Below, one piece after another: positions 58,449-64,000 of a stretch of DNA of 64,000 nucleotides. The notes under the pieces were generated by a model, which saw nothing but the letters and a program-made list of their open reading frames with translations, searched no databases and was not told the DNA's origin. Numbering within the stretch: position 1 is the stretch's first letter; every line of letters starts with the position of its first letter. This DNA comes from Lophius americanus. Its lineage: Eukaryota > Chordata > Actinopteri > Lophiiformes > Lophiidae. Location: contig JBBDHG010000127.1 in assembly GCA_037951165.1 (NCBI GenBank), positions 2,040,501 to 2,104,500 on the forward strand, in the 5' to 3' direction. Both the position numbers and the translations under genes were made by a program.

Positions 58449-58582
58449 TTAGCTTAGACATTCAAAAAAATATTTCAAAATAACTTCCTCCATTTGCATC
58501 TTTTTCATTTTTCTTATCTCTCGTTCAACCGGCAGCATTTTCTCTGCCTCCTGGGCTTTCTTCAGCTTCAGTGATGTCACAC
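58449..58582 (-). CDS. Candidate exon, unidentified product (weak)
   Basis: On the minus strand an acceptor-like 'aattatcttgcag' precedes 58582. After a two-base phase the frame reads VTSLKLKKAQEAEKMLPVE and continues with Lys/Met/Glu-rich residues to a TAA at 58449-58451. The charged, heptad-like composition looks like a coiled coil. I recognise no protein, the polypyrimidine tract is weak, and the frame is only 43 codons. The candidate at 58919-59005, upstream on the same strand, ends in a phase that does not match this start. Confidence 0.15.
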
Positions 58583-58918
58583 CTGCAAGATAATTGGATA
58601 AACTCAATTCAAAGCAAAAAACCCCATGGATCCCAAGACGGTGAGGCGCTTTTTCACTACTGCAGAAATGGGGCATTGCTGAATGCTTTCAGGATGGAAA
58701 TGTGAATATTTACTTCAATTTTGTTTTGAACGAAAGAGCATCATTGTTAATGAATGATTCAATTCATTTTGATATTATAGTGGGATTTGTTAAGCTTTTA
58801 AGAGAACTGTGAACCACATCTTTCTTTTTTCCCAGTGGCTTATTCCAACTATATTCTCCACAGTGCCTCTTTGAATGCCGTATGAGAATGCATATCTACA
58901 GGTTACTACACTGAGTAC

Positions 58919-59005
58919 CTGCAGGAGCAATTCAAAGTCTTCAATTTCAACCACCAAGACCCTGCCGATCCCCCCTGAGTCGAGATTAATTCTTAATGCC
59001 ACATC
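58919..59005 (-). CDS. Candidate 87-bp exon, unidentified product (weak)
   Basis: On the minus strand, AAACAG precedes 59005 and CAG|GTACTC follows 58919. They bound 29 in-frame codons starting DVALRINLDSGGIGRV and ending ELLLQ. Having both an acceptor-like and a donor-like site with an open phase-0 frame is suggestive. However, the tract before the acceptor is A-rich, and short frames of this kind are common by chance. No family was recognised. Confidence 0.12.
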
Positions 59006-59009
59006 CTGT

Positions 59010-62000
59010 TTTTTAATGATGGGGAAATTATTTGAGATGGATTTTTTTTTTAGGTCCAAATGAATTAATCGGTTATTTAAGTTGTCACTATTCTTTCCAA
59101 ATATTGCTCCGGTGGAGAGAGAAGCTGATCAGAATTCCTGACATGGTGACATTGTTGCTCTGACCTTGAGCCAGGCACTTAACCCAGCATGCATCGATAC
59201 ATATTCATTGACGCCATACTGCTGTGTTTACCCAGTTCACAGAAGGGTGACTAGTCTGACATTACGGCATTATGCATTAGCAGGCACTGATGTTTAATCT
59301 TGAATTCCTGTTTTCAGGAAGGTTATACTTGTCCCCGTTCAAGTTTCATGGTGACTTAATTAAACTTTTAATTTAATTCTGCAGTTTTACAGGCTCAATG
59401 AAAAGAGGATTCCACTGTGAATGGCCCTATAATTCTTCAGAAAATTAACTTTTGAGACAAACGATATTGTTAGCTTAATGTCAGGGGTGGTGACAATGCT
59501 ACTCAAGGGCGCTGATTGACGGCTCCATTTGTGCAAAACCTCAGCAGAACAATAGAGCAGGGTTATTGTTGCAGCTGAGATCAATAGGCAGCAGCCTTAG
59601 GTAGGCACTGTGGCTTCATCCTCCGGGTATTTCCTGAAGCAGTGATAAATGAGATGTGTTGCTTGGGTTGAAATGTGAGTTTTTTCATTCGTCACATTGT
59701 ATCATGTCATATCAGTGATTATACAGGGAATGAAATGAGGACGGAGGCTGCTGCCAGACATTATTCCATTATCTTATAGAATAATGTTTGCACAGCCATG
59801 GCATATTATGATAACAGCAAGTAATATCTGCACCAGGATATTAGAAAGTCATATTAAAAGTTTTTAAATTTCCCCTCGTAAAATATGAAAGTGATCAAGC
59901 AACAGTTCTTGATGTTGCAGTAAATCCAAGATTGTCCCACCAGGTTTTATGTGTTATGATGACTTAGTATTATGCTACAGTGAGACATGCATTGCATGTG
60001 GACCGAGGGGAGATCTCATTGCAACATGACCGTCTCCGTTTTACACCAGTAAGCCAACCACACCAGCCCCCAGGGGACCCATCAGGATCTTTGGCAGGCA
60101 GCAAATGGTTTATCTGCCTCATCCCTCGTAAAGCAACCACAGAGGGAGCGGGGCTTTGGGAATGACATGTAAACCAAACACATCACCACATTCAATCGGT
60201 TGCCTTATTAATTTAATCAAGACCTCATTCAGAGCTCCTTAGAGACAACCATGATGGCATCGCATATAAACCAGGTCAGACAATGACACTCTGCATGAGG
60301 ATGGTTTCACTTTCCAATTAATGTGTAACCAGTGATGTGGGGGATATAAAAATTCAGCTTCACCTCAATGAAAACACAATTTATGAGATTACATGGTGTA
60401 GGTAATGATTGTTGGCCCATCAACCATCCATCAGCTCATATTTACATTAATAGAAACAATGGTTGACCAGAAATTTAACAGCTTTCATCAACTTGGTTTT
60501 AATATAAAATTAACCCATGAGAACCCAAAGTAGTTTCTCCTTAAAGGAGAATAATGGAGGGGATAGAAAATAAATGGACCAATTGGTTTTTTTTTTAGAT
60601 ACTGCATCAAGTCAGTCATTCAGTCAGTTAGTGTTTCATGGGTGAAATCATTTTCTAGGCCAATTCAGTCTAAGAAATTGATACTGAAGAGTGACTTTTG
60701 CTGGAGAAAAAATACATCAGAGCCAACATTAAGCTTCCCTTGAGAGCGTGGGTTTAAATGTTTGGTTTCATTCATTTATTATTGGTAAAAAGACAATCTG
60801 ACATTTACAAAAATGTAATCCTACATTTCTTATTATCTTTCCATTTGTATATCAGTGAATTAAACGGTTATGACTTTACTTAAAATAACGTCACCTGGTC
60901 CCACAAAATGATTTAAGTGTAATTCAACTTAAAATGTAGATAATACTAAATCCTGTGTATTGGAGTATTTGATCAGGATGAATGATTCTTTTCAGTGGGG
61001 ACAATTGGGCCTCAGGTAGCCACCAACAGTATAAGGAGTCTGAAGTTGTTTAGAGATAACACATTGATTCAGCCTTTAAATGGGATTTGTTGACATTCCA
61101 TAAACAAGCTAAAGTGCTGTAGACACTTAAACAAAACCATTTCTTTTTTTAAACCCTTTGTTGCTGTTTGACCTTTTACTCACTCTATCTGATCTCTTGA
61201 ATAAAACACAGTCACCGACGCTTTGTAAACTGGCAAAACAAAATTCTTGTGAGAATCCTGACATCGTGGTAATATTGTGTGTTAGGTTTTCATCCTAACG
61301 ACCCTGTACAGACAGAAGGACAGCAAATACAATAGCGGGATATTGAGTTTATACTTTATAGTCCAGCGTCACTCTGGCATTCACTATCTTTTCTCTGTTG
61401 AAAACTTTTTCTGTTTTTAGCAAAACAGTCGTCATTTCACCTTAATGTATTTGTCAGCCAGGAAGCAAAATTATTATTAACAAACAATTTCTCTAAAAAA
61501 ACATTTTAAACTCATACCATGTCAACGTTGTCAGTGGGCGGAAGAAGAAAATCAAAGGAAATATTAGTTCTGCAAAGTGAGGGGATCTGAAAGTTAAATG
61601 TAGGGGAGTAAATTTGGACACTCCATAAAAAAGAAATAACTCTTTGAATGAACAGAACATGAAAAATCATGTTAAGTATTTTGATTAAACAAGTTTTTTG
61701 TAGTATTGAAATTTAAGAAATCATGTTGGTTTAATTGAATTTACTTAGGTCGGACCAATGTAATCTATTCAATTCAGTTATTTGAATTAAGTCTGACTTT
61801 ATTTAATAAGTTTGGTCCAACTAATTTTATACTATAGGAATGTTTTTGTTTTTTACTGTAAAAAAAAAGGTTTACTGGTAACGCACAATCGAAATAAGCA
61901 TTACTGAATCTAAAATTAAAGTTGAGAATGAATAATTTGTTACAATTTATACTGACCAGTGTGCTTACTTGCTGTGAAGGCAGAGAAAATCCTTATAGAA

Positions 62001-63310
62001 GGGAGTGCAGCCTCTTTAAGACACAGAGAAACACGCTGTTTGTAGACTGTATGAAGGATGAGAGAAGGACCTGCTTGAGGATTTATTTGAATAAAGTTAG
62101 ACACCAGAGAAGATAGACACGCTTCCGCCAGTTCATTTTGAGGATGCAACAAAGGTGGATATTAAATAACACAAACAAACACGGAAACTCATCATCAGTT
62201 CATCTTAACTTGACCGAATCTTGAAAATTTTAAGCTGTTGATTATTGCAATCTTGGAAACATGTATCATTTATGCAATAACAATTCTTCAATGAGATGAT
62301 GCATTCTGCGGTATGGATAGGAGATATTTCCAGCTCTATATTGAAGCTAGAAGCTTTGGTTATTGGAGGTCATTGTTTTCTACAAATCAATATTTGCAGA
62401 TGAGGATATTTCGATTAGTTACTTTTTTAATGATTTGATTAGAATATAAGATTATAATTAACTTGCAGTGGCATCTATCTCTCCTGGCATTCCTGGTATG
62501 ATTATATATTGAAATGAGGACACTAACTTCCTGTCATCTCACTCTGGTGTTCAGTAAATCCCTGAAATCACCAGCTGTTCCTACAGTTCTCATCCCAAAA
62601 CCAAATAATGGTTCTGGCTCAGGCTGTATGTACAGGTTAATGAAAGGTTGCTGCTCTGGCTTTCACATTCTCACTCATGACAGCAGCCAGATTACACTCA
62701 AACAAATATGGCACAAACACACACGTACACACATTAAGTAGACAAGTGATGATCACGTTTTTTTCTGTTTGTGCTTATACTCTTAATGTTTGTCTCATTT
62801 GGCCACTAATTTGAGGACAGACACTACATGCAAACACATTTGAGAGAAGAACATACAGACAAGTTTGGATGAGGAATTTTAATCTCTGAAATTAAAATAC
62901 AAAGTCACAAAAAATTGAATGTTATGTCTATGGATGAGATTTGTTTATTTAGGCCCTATGAGTGTTCTGACTTTTTTTTTGGATATCTTGTTTGTTTACA
63001 GCATAGTGTTCATGTCGACCACGAATTGAGTTCCGTAGCTATTGGAACCAAGTCGTTACATACGTTTGGTCTTGGATTGTTTGTTGTGAGAACACAATAG
63101 TTGGACTTCATTTTAGATAATTTTTCATCTAAATAAACTAATGTGATTATGAAAATAAGAGTAAAACATTTTTTTCCGATTAAAATAGTAGATTTTCCTA
63201 TAAATAACTCTTAAGAGGATTTTCAATGCAAGTTATCTAATAGTATGAAAGGATCCTTCTTGTTGCGTTAGAAAGAATCCAATCATTTTCACAACTCCAT
63301 AATGTTGTGT
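59010..63310. other. Noncoding, mostly single-copy DNA
   Basis: 4.3 kb without a supportable gene. The stretch 59960-60420 is complex, non-repetitive and locally less AT-rich, with 'ttattaatttaatcaagacc' and nearby TAAT cores. It could be a conserved element. The stretch 61660-61850 has repeated 'gaattaagt'/'ggtttaattgaattt' phrases and an A-run, reminiscent of a degraded AT-rich MITE common in fish; I could not define its ends. Confidence 0.45.
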
Positions 63311-63311
63311 G

Positions 63312-63610
63312 AGTTTCAAAATGAGGACCTAAATGCAGATGATGCCAGCGGCACGAATGAAGTTCAGCGTTTTAATAAAAAAAATGTAATAGATTACGAG
63401 ACTAGTGAGTCCAATCAGAACCGAAAACTAAAAGCAAAGACTAAACTCAATCCAGGAAACAAATAAAGCCCTGCTAACTCCCGGAACAGAGGACCAAGAG
63501 ACATCATCAACAACGAGCTGACCGATAGAAAGGAAATCGCAAAACTTAAATATGAGTAACAAAGCCAATTGGGAACAGGTAAGAATATTCAACAACTAGG
63601 CCTCTGCTGT
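63312..63610 (-). mobile_element. LTR-like interspersed repeat, copy 2 (minus strand)
   Basis: The reverse complement gives 'ttgttgaatattcttacctg', 'ttcccaattggctttgttac', 'tcatatttaag' (TATA-like), then 'gggctttatttgtttcctgg' and ends near 'gcatttaggtcctcattttg'. The first three landmarks line up with 21835-22265. The closing 'GCATTT(G/A)GGTCCTCA' phrase is one I know from a common teleost repeat. No coding sequence is associated. Confidence 0.5.
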
Positions 63611-63924
63611 CAACCCTGAAAGCAAAGGTATATCCCTGAAAAGCCCCCAATCCCCTGCTTTGTACAAGCGATCCTCCTGACTGAACAAATCAAATTAAAT
63701 CTAAAGTTAAGTTCGAAAACAGTGTTTTTGATCTGCCTTTGTTTTTCAGTTAGAAAAGAAATCTCCTTGAGATGATTAACATGCACTAAAATGGACTTAA
63801 TCGGACTAAATGTAAAGATATGTCTGAAAAACAGTGATTTATAGTAAAAAAGAAATAAAAGATACACCCCTAGTGATTAAAACATGAACTATACGAGTAA
63901 AATATGATAAAAAGAAGATAGATT

Positions 63925-64000
63925 TAATTGCCTCGATATATATATGCACTAAATTTGGGGTTAATTGGACCAACGGTTGGATAATTATGGCTCTCAATCT
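63925..64000 (-). mobile_element. Interspersed repeat family E, copy 8, cut by the window edge
   Basis: The reverse complement begins 'agattgagagccataattat', 'ccaaccgttggtccaattaa', 'ccccaaatttagtgcatata', matching the internal unit of the family. It is the only copy on the minus strand. It presumably continues beyond 64000. Confidence 0.7.

Overview
The window looks like intergenic or deep intronic DNA from a ray-finned (probably percomorph) fish. The DNA is AT-rich, with long dinucleotide and tetranucleotide arrays (AC, TA, GATA). It also holds old, diverged copies of several interspersed repeats that I recognise from teleost genomes. Among them are a SINE-like element opening with a GGNGGCACGGT-type head and ending in a GGATAAGCGG / ATGAATGA tail, a tRNA-derived SINE, two kinds of non-LTR retrotransposon 3' tail, and hAT-type DNA transposon remains. 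I see no bacterial gene organisation, no operon, no rRNA or functional tRNA gene, and no CRISPR array. No intact protein-coding gene can be supported. Almost all open frames are short and fall in repeats or on simple-sequence arrays.

Layout. 1-6.3 kb: apparently single-copy noncoding DNA with one perfect hairpin and a palindromic 3 x 22 bp repeat. 6.3-7.3 kb: a degraded ~115 bp, five-copy tandem array followed by a nearly full-length SINE-like element. 7.3-16.8 kb: noncoding DNA, one copy of a tandemly structured repeat (called family E here), and a SINE-like/LINE-tail composite lying between two pentanucleotide arrays. 16.8-17 kb: a ~230 bp GATA/GGAT array. 21.6-31 kb is the repeat-richest part: an LTR-like repeat, a hAT element with a recognisable 8-bp target duplication, an AC array of about 54 units, a TIR-bearing MITE-like element and more family E copies. 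31.6-37 kb: one GC-rich segment that may be an exon, then noncoding DNA. 41-45 kb is the most interesting segment. It has a perfect 17-bp hairpin, a 49-bp inverted repeat about 0.9 kb apart, a broken THAP zinc-finger sequence, and, facing it on the other strand, a P2X7-cytoplasmic-domain-like exon ending at a splice donor. 50.4-51.1 kb shows a clean nested insertion of a LINE tail into a family E copy with a 17-bp target duplication. The remainder to 64 kb is noncoding with scattered repeat fragments, a 36-base poly-C tract inside a SINE-like copy, and two weak exon candidates near 58.5-59 kb.

I found no previously undescribed functional system. The observations most worth checking are the decayed THAP / P2X7-domain pair, the structure and orientation bias of family E, the set of perfect short hairpins (which look like template-switch scars), the 49-bp inverted repeat, and a few non-repetitive blocks that could be conserved regulatory elements. 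All family assignments rest on reading the sequence and on memory of fish repeats; no database was searched.
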